DNA of 52,469 nucleotides from the NCBI RefSeq assembly GCF_015295825.1, contig NZ_DVEH01000007.1:1-52469 (forward strand), written 5' to 3'. A program made the translations under genes and the position numbers. Shown piece after piece: positions 26,659 through 35,984 of the stretch (positions are counted from its first letter, which is position 1; every line of letters starts with the position of its first letter). The DNA is from Thermosynechococcus sp. M98_K2018_005. Its GTDB lineage: Bacteria > Cyanobacteriota > Cyanobacteriia > Thermosynechococcales > Thermosynechococcaceae. The notes beneath the pieces are model-generated. The model did no database searches. It was not told the DNA's origin and saw only the letters and a program-made list of their open reading frames with translations.

Positions 26659-27075
26659 CTACAGGGGGGGGAGTTCAGAGGTGCAGGCACGGCAGCGGCT
26701 CGCCTTGAGGGGCACGGATTCTAAGCAGTAGGGGCACTCCCGTTGTTCGGGTGCAGGGGGCTTCTTGGGCAGCAAGGGCAAAATTAGTTTCAGGAGAATA
26801 AACAAGCTAAGGGCAATCACCCCAAAGTCGAGCAAACTGCCCAAAAACTTGCCAATTCTAATGCCTGACCCGACAGTGAGTTCACGCCAGTCGCCCCCTG
26901 GAATTAGAGGATTGACCAAGGGCATGATGAGGTCCTCAACAACGGAAGTGACAATGCGGCCAAAGGCACCCCCCACCACGACAGCGATCGCCAGATCAAT
27001 CACATTCCCTTTTAAGGCAAATTCGCGGAACTCCTGCCAATATTTCTTGGCCTGTCGGCGGTTCAATCGCCCCAT
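26659..27075 (-). CDS. mscL: Large-conductance mechanosensitive channel MscL with C-terminal zinc ribbon
   Basis: The 138-residue channel opens under high membrane tension to release solutes after osmotic downshock. TM1 carries NVIDLAIAVVVGGAFGRIV, the MscL signature, followed by the periplasmic loop and TM2 (LLDFGVIALSLFILLKLIL). After TM2, the usual charged tail is replaced by CPYCLESVPLKASRCRACTS, a four-cysteine zinc-ribbon-like motif. ATG 27075 is preferred to GTG 27081. Confidence 0.93.
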   Translation of the reverse strand: MGRLNRRQAKKYWQEFREFALKGNVIDLAIAVVVGGAFGRIVTSVVEDLIMPLVNPLIPGGDWRELTVGSGIRIGKFLGSLLDFGVIALSLFILLKLILPLLPKKPPAPEQRECPYCLESVPLKASRCRACTSELPPL

Positions 27076-27298
27076 GCCCACTCCTCAGTAGTACACAAAA
27101 ATTAACATTTATCTTCATCAATGACCAAAATTTTATCGATGCCGCTAGCCAACGGGCAAACTCTAGGCTAACATTGTAGATCCAGTCAGAAAGTGTTCGA
27201 GCGATCGCTGGTATGATTGCGTATGGCACCCACTTTTGCCCGCTTGATAACTCACTATACACCCCCATTTTCGTTAAAGGAGCTAGGAAAACACTCGC

Positions 27299-28291
27299 AT
27301 GGTCAATCAGGAAAAAACGTTAGACGTGGGCTTTACGCATGCTGATTTTGCAGCCTTACTGGACCGGTACGATTACCACTTCAACCCCGGCGACATTGTT
27401 GCTGGCACCGTCTTTAGTATCGAACCGAAGGGTGCCCTGATTGACATCGGTGCGAAAACCGCTGCCTACATCCCCATCCAAGAAATGTCTATCAACCGGA
27501 TTGACAGTCCGGAAGAGGTGCTGCAACCGAACGAAACCCGCGAATTCTTTATCTTGGCGGATGAAAACGAAGAAGGACAGCTTACCCTCTCGATTCGTCG
27601 TATTGAGTACATGCGGGCTTGGGAGCGCGTTCGCCAACTACAAGCGGAAGATGCCACCGTTCGTTCTCAGGTCTTTGCCACCAACCGTGGGGGTGCCCTT
27701 GTGCGCATTGAAGGGCTGCGCGGCTTTATTCCCGGTTCCCACATCAGCACCCGTGTTAACAAGGAAGAATTGGTGGGTGAAGAGCTGCCCCTGAAGTTTT
27801 TAGAAGTGGATGAAGAGCGCAACCGTCTTGTTCTCAGCCACCGCCGTGCCCTTGTCGAGCGCAAGATGAACAAACTGGAAGTGGGCGAAGTGGTGGTTGG
27901 AACTGTGCGTGGGATCAAGCCCTACGGTGCCTTCATTGACATTGGGGGTGTCAGCGGTCTGCTGCACATTTCTGAGATTTCCCACGATCACATCGATACT
28001 CCCCACAGTGTTTTCAATGTCAATGACCAAGTCAAGGTAATGATTATTGACCTTGATGCTGAGCGGGGTCGCATTTCCCTTTCCACCAAGCAACTGGAGC
28101 CAGAACCCGGTGACATGGTGAAAAATCCGCAGTTGGTCTACGAAAAGGCTGAAGAGATGGCAGAGCGCTATCGTCAGCAACTCCTGCAACAACAGCAGCA
28201 GGCCACCGCAGAGACCACTGAGGCAGTCATTGAAGACATTCCCGAAGCCACTGAAGACGATACGGCTGAGCCGATTCTTCAAGAAGCCTAG
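27299..28291 (+). CDS. rpsA: 30S ribosomal protein S1
   Basis: The 330-residue protein has three S1 OB-fold domains. The first starts at PGDIVAGTVFSIEPKGALID (about 31-100), the second covers about 115-180, and the third, with EVVVGTVRGIKPYGAFIDIG, covers about 195-265. An acidic, Gln-rich tail follows. Three domains is the cyanobacterial and chloroplast S1 length, shorter than the six of E. coli. S1 helps recruit mRNA to the 30S subunit. It has a 217-bp leader region and heads a run with pdxA, DUF1825 and an aminotransferase. Confidence 0.95.
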   Translation: MVNQEKTLDVGFTHADFAALLDRYDYHFNPGDIVAGTVFSIEPKGALIDIGAKTAAYIPIQEMSINRIDSPEEVLQPNETREFFILADENEEGQLTLSIRRIEYMRAWERVRQLQAEDATVRSQVFATNRGGALVRIEGLRGFIPGSHISTRVNKEELVGEELPLKFLEVDEERNRLVLSHRRALVERKMNKLEVGEVVVGTVRGIKPYGAFIDIGGVSGLLHISEISHDHIDTPHSVFNVNDQVKVMIIDLDAERGRISLSTKQLEPEPGDMVKNPQLVYEKAEEMAERYRQQLLQQQQQATAETTEAVIEDIPEATEDDTAEPILQEA

Positions 28292-28292
28292 G

Positions 28293-29318
28293 ATGTCCCT
28301 TGCCCTCACCCTTGGGGATCCAGCGGGCATTGGCCCAGAAATTCTCCTGAAAGCCCTAGCTCACCTGCCCTCAGAAATGTTAGGGCAGTTTTTTATTGCG
28401 GGGACGCAGCAGGTATTGCAGGACACCTACGCTCGCCTCTGTCAGCAGGAACAGGTGGCCATTGATCCCACTCAGCTTCAGATTTGGCAGCATCCCCTCG
28501 ATGAGAGGATTGTACCGGGGCAGCCTAGTGTTGCCAGTGGGGCCGCCAGCTTTGCTTACTTAGAAACAGCAATTCAGCGGGCGATCGCCGGCGACGTAGC
28601 AGGCATTGTTACTGGACCCATTTCTAAAGCGAGTTGGCAGGCGGCAGGCTATGCTTTTCCCGGCCAAACAGAAGTGCTGGCTCACTTCACAGGCACTGCC
28701 AATGTGGGCATGGTGTTCTTGGGGCGATCGCCCGTAACCAACTGGGTACTGACCACTTTACTCGCGACTACCCACATCCCCTTGAAAGACGTTCCCAAAG
28801 CACTGACCCCCGAACGCCTTCATGAAAAACTGGCGCTCCTTGTGCAGTTTCTGAGGGAGCAGCGGCATTTGGAGCGGCCTCGCATTGCCATTGCTGGCTT
28901 GAATCCCCACAGTGGTGAGCAGGGACACTTAGGCCAAGAGGAAGTGACTTGGCTGATTCCATGGCTCGCAGCAGCCCAGCAGCAGTACCCTCAAGTTGAA
29001 CTGATTGGCCCTGTGCCCCCCGATACCCTCTGGATTGGGGCTGCCGATGCATGGTGGGGACGCCCTGCCCCGGCAACTGCCTACGATGCCTACCTCGCGC
29101 TTTACCATGATCAGGGATTGATTCCCGTGAAGATGCTCGCTTTTCGGGAAGCGGTGAATACCACAATTGGCCTGCCCTTTATTCGCACGTCCCCGGATCA
29201 CGGTACGGCCTTTGATATTGCGGGTACAGGGATGGCAGACCCACAGAGTTTTCTGGCGGCGATTGCTTGGGCACAGACCCTGAGTGAAGGATCGGTTTTC
29301 CCTCTTACCCGCGCCTAA
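28293..29318 (+). CDS. pdxA: 4-hydroxythreonine-4-phosphate dehydrogenase
   Basis: The 341-residue NAD-dependent enzyme of pyridoxal phosphate synthesis starts at MSLALTLGDPAGIGPEILLK. It contains GIVTGPISKASWQAAGY and the metal-binding ALYHDQGLIPVKML. Near the end is IRTSPDHGTAFDIAGTG, all PdxA signatures. It starts 1 nt after the rpsA stop. Most cyanobacteria use the PdxST route to PLP, so the role of PdxA here is less certain than its family. Confidence 0.93.
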   Translation: MSLALTLGDPAGIGPEILLKALAHLPSEMLGQFFIAGTQQVLQDTYARLCQQEQVAIDPTQLQIWQHPLDERIVPGQPSVASGAASFAYLETAIQRAIAGDVAGIVTGPISKASWQAAGYAFPGQTEVLAHFTGTANVGMVFLGRSPVTNWVLTTLLATTHIPLKDVPKALTPERLHEKLALLVQFLREQRHLERPRIAIAGLNPHSGEQGHLGQEEVTWLIPWLAAAQQQYPQVELIGPVPPDTLWIGAADAWWGRPAPATAYDAYLALYHDQGLIPVKMLAFREAVNTTIGLPFIRTSPDHGTAFDIAGTGMADPQSFLAAIAWAQTLSEGSVFPLTRA

Positions 29319-29402
29319 AGTGCCTTTGATAGAATGCAACTAGATAACAAACCAAATGGTCAATCATTGGCATTTTGGTTGTTGCTGTATCGGGCAGAGT
29401 CT

Positions 29403-29726
29403 ATGGGATTCTTTGATTCAGAAATTGTTCAACAGGAAGCACAACGCCTGTTTCAGGACTACCAGCAGTTGATGCAGCTTGGCTCCGAGTACGGCAAGTT
29501 TGACCGCGAAGGGAAGAAAATTTATATCGAAAAAATGGAAGAACTCATGGACCGCTACCGTATTTTTATGAAGCGGTTTGAGTTGTCCGATGACTTTATG
29601 GCGCAGATGACCATCAAACAACTGGAAACACAACTCAGCCAGTTTGGTATGTCTCCCCAAACTATGTTTGATCAAATGCATCAGACCCTTGAGCGCATGA
29701 AAGCCGAAGTGGAACGCCAACCCTAG
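29403..29726 (+). CDS. DUF1825 family protein
   Basis: The 107-residue, highly helical, charged protein starts MGFFDSEIVQQEAQRLFQDY and continues with SEYGKFDREGKKIYIEKMEE. It belongs to a conserved cyanobacterial and plastid-associated family of unknown function. The start at 29403 matches the conserved region; the longer frame from 29334 is probably not translated. No signal peptide or membrane segment is seen. It lies between pdxA and the class IV aminotransferase. Confidence 0.85.
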   Translation: MGFFDSEIVQQEAQRLFQDYQQLMQLGSEYGKFDREGKKIYIEKMEELMDRYRIFMKRFELSDDFMAQMTIKQLETQLSQFGMSPQTMFDQMHQTLERMKAEVERQP

Positions 29727-29738
29727 GGGAGACAGCGG

Positions 29739-30596
29739 GTGTTGCTCTGCAATTTGGATGGGGTGATTACGCCAGAGGCCTCGATTTCTGTTTTTGATCG
29801 CGGGTTTCTCTACGGCGATAGCGTTTATGAAGTGATTCGTACCTATCGAGGGATTCCCTTTGCCCTACCAGAGCACCTAGCACGGTTGCGCGCCTCAGCG
29901 GCCTATCTCTACATGACCGTGCCGTGGTCTGATGAGGACATTACCCAAGAAGTGCAACGCACGTTAGCGGCTGCCCCAGCGGGAGAATATTACATTCGGA
30001 TTGTCGTGACCCGTGGGAGCGATCGCCGCATTGGGCTATTGCCAGAACCAACGACCCAGCCCAGATTATTGATTATGTTGATGGCGATCGCCCCCGAACC
30101 AACATTGAGTGAACAGGGAATTCGCCTGACCATTGCCAAGCGGCAACGCACGAGCACCGCTGCCCTTGATCCAGCGGCCAAAACGGGCAATTACCTCAAC
30201 AATCTCTTGGCGCTATTGGAGGCGCAGCAGGCTGGTTTTGACGACGCCCTGCTTCTCAATGCCCAAGGGCAAATGACCGAGGCCACGACCAGTAACCTCT
30301 GGATTGTCCGTGAGGGTGTGGTCGAGACACCCCCCGCCGCTGTTGGTATACTCCACGGAATTACGCGAGCGACGCTGTTGCAGATCCTCTCAGACTTGGG
30401 CATGCTCCATCGCGAAGTGATGCTCACCCCACCGGATCTAGCGACGGCCAGTGAGGGCTTTCTTAGTTCATCGGTGCGCCTTCTAATGCCGATTCGCCAA
30501 GTGGATGAGGTCATCTTTCCAGCCTGTCCGGGACCTGTGACCCAAAAGCTATGGCAGGAATTATTAGCAGTGATGGAAAAGGCCGCTCTGGCCTAG
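29739..30596 (+). CDS. Class IV aminotransferase (4-amino-4-deoxychorismate lyase or branched-chain/D-amino-acid type)
   Basis: The 285-residue fold-type IV PLP enzyme starts at GTG 29739. It shows ISVFDRGFLYGDSVYEVIRT near the N-terminus. The catalytic lysine is in AAKTGNYLNNLLA (about residue 147), and TEATTSNLWIV is the conserved PLP phosphate region. PabC (folate synthesis), IlvE and D-amino acid transaminase share these motifs, and I cannot pick one. It is the last gene of the rpsA run. Confidence 0.85.
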   Translation: MLLCNLDGVITPEASISVFDRGFLYGDSVYEVIRTYRGIPFALPEHLARLRASAAYLYMTVPWSDEDITQEVQRTLAAAPAGEYYIRIVVTRGSDRRIGLLPEPTTQPRLLIMLMAIAPEPTLSEQGIRLTIAKRQRTSTAALDPAAKTGNYLNNLLALLEAQQAGFDDALLLNAQGQMTEATTSNLWIVREGVVETPPAAVGILHGITRATLLQILSDLGMLHREVMLTPPDLATASEGFLSSSVRLLMPIRQVDEVIFPACPGPVTQKLWQELLAVMEKAALA

Positions 30597-30639
30597 ATAC
30601 AGTCCTTTCAGCCGCAAGTCTCGAGTCAGTATTTGAAAG

Positions 30640-31266
30640 TTAGCGAAGTCCCCGAGTTGGGAACGTGACGGGAATATTGGGGTTGACCCATACTTGACAC
30701 TCGAGTTCCGTGCTGGGTGGGAAAAAAGGAATCGGGTTGCCTGCTGCATCGGTGACGTCTGGCAGGTATTCAAGGGGCAGGGTATCAAATTGACAGGTGT
30801 AGGCACCATAAATGACCTGAGGGCGATCGCCCGAAGGGCGCGCTCCGCGATCGCGCAGGATCAACTGATAGCCAAAGCTGCGACTGGCATTGCCCAACTG
30901 ATTGATCAGGGCAAAACGCCGTAAATAGGGCAAGCGTCCCCAAGCGGCGGGGGAGACAAAGGCTTCAATTCTGCCTCCCGGTGCTGTAATGGCTGGAAAG
31001 GCCTGCCAGCGTTGAATCACCTCGTCACCAAACTGCTGTACAGCCCACCATAGGCTGGGTACCGTTAAGCCCACTGCCGAGGGTTGCTCGCTAACCACAG
31101 CTTGCTTTTCATTGACGGGCAGCGCGATCGCCCCCGCAACTGCTGGCGGTAAGTCTTCTGTCGAGGTATTGGCGGCTGTTTTGAGGGGATGCAACCCTAA
31201 TAGAGCGATCGTCCCCACGGCACTCAACCATCGGCCACAGGACTTGAGAGGGGATAGGGTTCTCAT
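30640..31266 (-). CDS. Conserved exported protein of unknown function
   Basis: The 208-residue protein has an N-terminal hydrophobic signal (WLSAVGTIALLGLHPL), a low-complexity linker, and a folded C-terminal part with YLRRFALINQLGNASRSFGY. Two cysteines (YTCQFD and LECQVW) could form a disulfide in the periplasm or lumen. ATG 31266 is preferred to 31293. I do not recognise the family. It is downstream of the ExoD-like gene on the same strand, 34 nt away. Confidence 0.7.
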   Translation of the reverse strand: MRTLSPLKSCGRWLSAVGTIALLGLHPLKTAANTSTEDLPPAVAGAIALPVNEKQAVVSEQPSAVGLTVPSLWWAVQQFGDEVIQRWQAFPAITAPGGRIEAFVSPAAWGRLPYLRRFALINQLGNASRSFGYQLILRDRGARPSGDRPQVIYGAYTCQFDTLPLEYLPDVTDAAGNPIPFFPPSTELECQVWVNPNIPVTFPTRGLR

Positions 31267-31300
31267 TTGCTTTGAGTCGTGAAGGAGATTCATCCCTATG

Positions 31301-31951
31301 TTACGAATGCAGCCAAGCCTTCAATACATCGAGGAGACTATTCCCCCCCCATGCAAGGGCAACAAGAATCGAGGTGGTCACCGCTAAACCCAGCAGAGAG
31401 ATGACGACTCCCGCTAGACTAATCAAACCATCGTCATCCAAAAGACCAAAGCCAATCGTAAAAATGCCCATCGCTGGAATCGTGTTCGTGCCAGGAATTG
31501 GCAAAATCATTGAGCTTGCCATCAGCGACACGGCAACTCCCAAGCCCAAACGTCCGCCTCGGGTGGTGCAAATGGGGTGCAAGCGGGGACGGGAGATAAC
31601 TTCAATCCGTCGCAGCCAAGGCAAAGCCGTGCGCACAATCTTTTGAATCTGGGATCGCGGCATCGTGCGCTTGAGCAGCTGGGGAGGCAACCAAGGGGTT
31701 GAGACACCCACGAGCAATTGCCAGCCCAACAGTAACAGCACAATGCCAAAGGGAGTGGAGTAACCGGGGGCTGGAATAGGCAGCGCCGATGGCAACGAAA
31801 GCACAGCCAGCAAAAAGCCGAAGGTTCGCTCTCCCGCCAACTGCAGAATATCCCCTAAGGATACCAGTTGCTGCCTTAAAACCTCGCCATCGCTGGGGCT
31901 GGGCACAGGACTCAAAAAGGCACGTTCGAGGTCAGTGGACAGTTTTGCCAT
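31301..31951 (-). CDS. ExoD family membrane protein
   Basis: The 216-residue membrane protein has about four hydrophobic segments. The ExoD pattern is visible in FLLAVLSLPSALPIPAPGYS, IVLLLLGWQLL and the second half LGLGVAVSLMASSMILPIPG. ExoD was named from exopolysaccharide synthesis in rhizobia, but its molecular activity is not established. It is divergent from the DUF6464 gene. Confidence 0.85.
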   Translation of the reverse strand: MAKLSTDLERAFLSPVPSPSDGEVLRQQLVSLGDILQLAGERTFGFLLAVLSLPSALPIPAPGYSTPFGIVLLLLGWQLLVGVSTPWLPPQLLKRTMPRSQIQKIVRTALPWLRRIEVISRPRLHPICTTRGGRLGLGVAVSLMASSMILPIPGTNTIPAMGIFTIGFGLLDDDGLISLAGVVISLLGLAVTTSILVALAWGGNSLLDVLKAWLHS

Positions 31952-32012
31952 AAAAAATGACGGGAGGTGAAAATGTTGCCACTGCTAGGATACGATAGAT
32001 TGATCGTTAGTT

Positions 32013-32426
32013 ATGCCCAACACAGTTGACAGGCGATCCCAAGGCCGCGATCAACCTGAAGCCATGGCAACCCCATCTGACTTACCGACAGAGTTGCACC
32101 TGATCAACCCCCGGCGATCGCTGGGGCATGTTTATCTCGACTGGACACCCCAACCCGGTTGCCATGTGGATCATGAAGGGGAAACCTATACAGTGTTAGA
32201 ACGCCGGCATCGCTACTGCTTTCGTGGCGGACGCTATCAACTGGAAAAAATTGCCCTCTATGTGCAGCATAGTGACACCACGAGCGATCGCCATCTCGTC
32301 AATGGACAGTGGGTGATTGGAGATCCCACCTGTCGCTGGAATGCGCTTTCACCCTTGTTGCGCTGTGCTGTGAACCCTCAAGGCTCCTGCCAAAACTGTC
32401 GAGATTACCGGCCTCGAGAACCATAG
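32013..32426 (+). CDS. DUF6464 family protein
   Basis: The 137-residue protein has a flexible N-terminus, then the conserved core SLGHVYLDWTPQPGCHVD and RHRYCFRGGRYQLEKIALYV. It ends in LLRCAVNPQGSCQNCRDY with several cysteines. This is a cyanobacterial family of unknown function; the cysteines may bind metal. An internal ATG at residue 18 is an alternative start. It is convergent with glgP. Confidence 0.8.
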   Translation: MPNTVDRRSQGRDQPEAMATPSDLPTELHLINPRRSLGHVYLDWTPQPGCHVDHEGETYTVLERRHRYCFRGGRYQLEKIALYVQHSDTTSDRHLVNGQWVIGDPTCRWNALSPLLRCAVNPQGSCQNCRDYRPREP

Positions 32427-32438
32427 CCTTCTACTGTC

Positions 32439-32465
32439 AAAAATCCCCTCGCGGGAGCAGCGGGG
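32439..32465 (-). terminator. Candidate terminator after glgP
   Basis: On the minus strand CCCC-GC (complement of 32460-32465) pairs with GC-GA-GGGG (complement of 32445-32452) with a 2-nt bulge. An ATTTTTG run follows. It lies 30 bp after the glgP stop. The bulge makes the call moderate. Confidence 0.45.
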
Positions 32466-32495
32466 TGGTTTGAGATTGAGCCAGAGATGGCCAGC

Positions 32496-35024
32496 CTACT
32501 GCACAGCAGGCGTCATATAGGACGTTTGCGGTAGAACAATTTTCACCGGTTCAACGTGCCAGATGTCTTGGCAATACTCGCGAATGGCGCGATCGCTAGA
32601 AAATTTGCCCATCCGTGCCACATTCAGGATCGACATTTTTGACCATTGGGCTTGATCTTGATACACCTGAAGCACCTGTTGATGGCAGTCCACGTAGCTT
32701 TGGTAGTCTGCCAAGAGGCAATAGCGATCATTTTGCCAGAGGTGTTCCACAATCGGGCGAAAGAGTTCCGTATCCCCATGGGAAAAGTAACCAGAGCCGA
32801 TGAGGTCAAGAACCCGCTTCAGCATTGGGTTACTATTGGCAAACTCCCACGGACGGTAGCCGTTGCGCCACAATTCCTGCAATTGCTCCACCGTATGGCC
32901 AAAGAGGAAGAAGTTTTCTGCCCCCACCTCTTCGCGAATCTCCACATTGGCACCATCGAGGGTGCCAATCGTCAATGCCCCATTGAGGGCAAATTTCATA
33001 TTCCCTGTGCCTGAGGCCTCGTAGCCCGCCGTTGAAATTTGCTGGGACAAATCTGCTGCAGGATAGACGCGCTGCCCCAGTGTCACGTTGTAGTCGGGCA
33101 AAAAGACCACCTTCAGGCGATCGCGCACCACTGGATCACGATTGATCACATCCGCCACCGAGTTGATGAGCTTAATGATTAACTTGGCCATGTAGTAGCC
33201 CGGCGCCGCCTTACCGCCAAAAATAAACGTTTGGGGCACCATCTCCAGTTGCGGATTGTCCTTCAACATTTGATAGAGGGTGATGATATTGAGGACACAC
33301 AGGTGCTGCCGTTTGTATTCGTGGATGCGCTTTACCAAGATGGAGAAGAGGGAATGGGGATCCACCGTTACTCCCACGCGATTGCGAATGTATTCCGCCA
33401 GACGTTCCTTGTTTCCATGCTTCACTGATCGCCACTGGGCAGCAAAGTCACGATTCTCTGCCAAGGGTTCTAATTGTCGCAGTTGCTCCAAGTGCTTCAC
33501 CCAATCTTCGCCAATGCGTTCGCTTATCAGACGAGTTAATCCGGGATTGCTGAGCACGATCCAGCGTCGAGGGGTGACGCCATTGGTTTTATTGGAAAAT
33601 TTCTCCGGCGTCAGTTCATAGAAATCCTTGAGCACCGTTTGTTTCAAGAGTTCTGAGTGCAGCGCCGCCACCCCATTGATGGCATGACTCCCCACCGCTG
33701 CCAAGTGTGCCATGCGCACATAACGACAGCCACTTTCATCAATAATCGACAGCCGCCGCAGGCGATCGTTATCCCCCGGATATTGCAGGCGCACCTGATC
33801 GAGGAAGCGCTGGTTAATTTCGTAGATGATTTGCAAGTGGCGGGGTAGGAGTGAGCCAAAGAGATGCAGCGGCCATTTTTCCAGTGCCTCGGGCAAGAGG
33901 GTGTGGTTGGTGTAGGCAAATGTCTTGCAGGTAATGTCCCACGCCTGCTCCCAAGGCATGAGATGCTCATCCACCAACAGGCGCATCAGTTCTGCCACCG
34001 AAATCGCCGGGTGGGTATCATTCAACTGCACCGTGAACTTCTCGTGGAAGCGACTGAGATCCTGATTCCCCGACTGCTTGTAAAGGCGGATCATGTCCTG
34101 AAGAGCACAGGAGCAGAAAAAATATTGCTGCATCAGCCGCAGTTCTTTGCCCTGCAATTGCTCATCGTTGGGATAGAGAACTTTGGTGATGTTTTCTGAG
34201 GCAATTTTTTGGTTGACGGCACCGTAGTAATCGCCCGTGTTAAAGGCTTGAAAGTCAAAGGACTCCACCGCCTCTGCCCGCCACAGGCGCAAAAGATTGG
34301 CGGTATTCACCTTGTAGCCCAAGATTGGGGTATCATAGGCTACCCCTTGAATCACTTGGTGGGGTTCCCAAACGACCCGATAGCGACCCTGATCATCGGT
34401 GTAGCTGTAGGTATGGCCGCCAAACTTCACCTGCAAAATCAACTCTGGTCGCGGAATTTCCCAAGGGTTGCCGTAGCGTAACCACTTATCCGTAATCTCA
34501 ACTTGCCAGCCATCGCGAATCTCTTGGTCAAAGATGCCGTACTCGTAGCGAATGCCATAGCCAATGGCGGGGATTTCCAATGTGGCGAGGGAATCCATGT
34601 AGCAGGCGGCCAAGCGACCCAAGCCACCATTGCCCAAGCCCGGCTCTTCCTCCTGATCGAGGAGTTCCTTGAGGTTCAAGCCTGTTTGCCGTATGGCTTC
34701 TTCAACAGCCTCATAGAGTCCAAGGTTAATCAGGTTATTGCCGAGGTGGGGCCCTAGCAAAAATTCGGCGGAGAAATAGCAAACAGTGCGGCTTTCTTGC
34801 TCTCGATAGGTTTTGGCAGAATTCAACCAGCGCAACAGCAGGCGATCGCGCACGGTGTAGGCCAAGGCCAAGTAGTAATCATTTTTCGTCGCCACTTCGG
34901 GGAATCGCCCTTGGATAAAAAAGAGATTATCCATAAAGGCGCGGCGCAGCGTTTCAATACTCGTACCGGTGCGATCGTCTTCCGTGAGCACTGTGGGACA
35001 ACCGGGCGGAATGAGACTAGTCAT
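32496..35024 (-). CDS. glgP: Glycogen/alpha-glucan phosphorylase
   Basis: The 842-residue PLP enzyme releases glucose-1-phosphate from glycogen. The N-terminal region has VCYFSAEFLLGPHLGNNL and LGNGGLGRLAACYMDS. The C-terminal domain has the PLP-binding ASGTGNMKFALNGALTIGT (lysine in NMKFALNG) and GANVEI. Length and motifs are full. It is monocistronic, with a candidate terminator just downstream and about 130 bp of leader upstream. Confidence 0.97.
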   Translation of the reverse strand: MTSLIPPGCPTVLTEDDRTGTSIETLRRAFMDNLFFIQGRFPEVATKNDYYLALAYTVRDRLLLRWLNSAKTYREQESRTVCYFSAEFLLGPHLGNNLINLGLYEAVEEAIRQTGLNLKELLDQEEEPGLGNGGLGRLAACYMDSLATLEIPAIGYGIRYEYGIFDQEIRDGWQVEITDKWLRYGNPWEIPRPELILQVKFGGHTYSYTDDQGRYRVVWEPHQVIQGVAYDTPILGYKVNTANLLRLWRAEAVESFDFQAFNTGDYYGAVNQKIASENITKVLYPNDEQLQGKELRLMQQYFFCSCALQDMIRLYKQSGNQDLSRFHEKFTVQLNDTHPAISVAELMRLLVDEHLMPWEQAWDITCKTFAYTNHTLLPEALEKWPLHLFGSLLPRHLQIIYEINQRFLDQVRLQYPGDNDRLRRLSIIDESGCRYVRMAHLAAVGSHAINGVAALHSELLKQTVLKDFYELTPEKFSNKTNGVTPRRWIVLSNPGLTRLISERIGEDWVKHLEQLRQLEPLAENRDFAAQWRSVKHGNKERLAEYIRNRVGVTVDPHSLFSILVKRIHEYKRQHLCVLNIITLYQMLKDNPQLEMVPQTFIFGGKAAPGYYMAKLIIKLINSVADVINRDPVVRDRLKVVFLPDYNVTLGQRVYPAADLSQQISTAGYEASGTGNMKFALNGALTIGTLDGANVEIREEVGAENFFLFGHTVEQLQELWRNGYRPWEFANSNPMLKRVLDLIGSGYFSHGDTELFRPIVEHLWQNDRYCLLADYQSYVDCHQQVLQVYQDQAQWSKMSILNVARMGKFSSDRAIREYCQDIWHVEPVKIVLPQTSYMTPAVQ

Positions 35025-35152
35025 TGTGGGAATCCTCGCAAAAAATTAACGCGATTAGTAGTTAGCCCCTCCCTTCTGTTCTACCGCGATCGCCCAGAAT
35101 CCCCCGCTAAGTACAGAATCTCTTTACCAGCAGGCAAGTCTTTCCCTAGCGT

Positions 35153-35884
35153 TCATTGACTGTGGGGGAACAGTTGGCAGGTCAGTTCTTCCTCGGCCTC
35201 TGGTGGGGCAACGGTGGGTGGGGTGGTGCCAAGGGGCACCTCTGGGGCTGGGCTTTGTTGATAGCGTTGATAGAGCGTAATCAGAAGTTTGATCAGGCGA
35301 TCGCCGCCACTGGCATAGAGAGGATCATCGGGCAAACGCGCCAAAGCAGCGGACATCTGCGTCTGCAAGATCTCTAAATCCCCATAGCGACGGGTCAGCC
35401 GTTGCAGTAAATCGATGAGGGTAAACCGCTCTAGGCCTTGGGCATGCACCGGTTTGTTGGTCAACAGCGCGGCCACGAGGAGCTTCATATGCAGGGGCGT
35501 ACAGTAGCGGGTGACTTCCAAGCGCAAATCGTAGAGATCGGCGGTGCTGAGGGTCGGCGCCTCGATGGTCAGTGTGGCCGTCGGGGATTGGGTGTAGAGG
35601 GGCACCAAAATTTGCAGCAGTGCCGCTGAGAGAACCTGATAGGCCTGTGCTTTGTTGAGACTATTGACAATGGTCGTTAGGCGTTGTCCCAAGAGGGTGG
35701 GGCTTTTCAGCCGCTCAAGGATTTGGATCACGGCCTGTTGCACCTCACTCACGGTCCACGGCGGTGCTTGGGTCGGCCACTGATTCTGCTGCAGGGCATA
35801 CAGTAGCTTAAAAAGACGGTTGTGCTGCGGGTGCTGGACGATTTGTTGGGCAGCGGTGGCAATTGGAGAAGTCGTTGTCGTCAC
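35153..35884 (-). CDS. Conserved hypothetical helical protein
   Basis: The 243-residue protein starts at GTG 35884 and is largely helical. It has LLYALQQNQWPTQAPPWTVS, ILERLKSPTLLGQRLTTIV and LRLEVTRYCTPLHMKLLVAA. The C-terminal tail is proline and acidic rich. No signal peptide, membrane span or catalytic motif is visible, and I do not recognise the family. It is divergent from the MoxR gene with a 100-bp gap. Confidence 0.75.
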   Translation of the reverse strand: MTTTTSPIATAAQQIVQHPQHNRLFKLLYALQQNQWPTQAPPWTVSEVQQAVIQILERLKSPTLLGQRLTTIVNSLNKAQAYQVLSAALLQILVPLYTQSPTATLTIEAPTLSTADLYDLRLEVTRYCTPLHMKLLVAALLTNKPVHAQGLERFTLIDLLQRLTRRYGDLEILQTQMSAALARLPDDPLYASGGDRLIKLLITLYQRYQQSPAPEVPLGTTPPTVAPPEAEEELTCQLFPHSQ

Positions 35885-35984
35885 AGGTTTGCCAAAAGTC
35901 CCTCGATCTGTATTTTAGCCAATTTTCCTAGACGATAATTTATTGATTGTAGTCAAGGGGGGATTGTAAAGACCTCTGCTAGCA

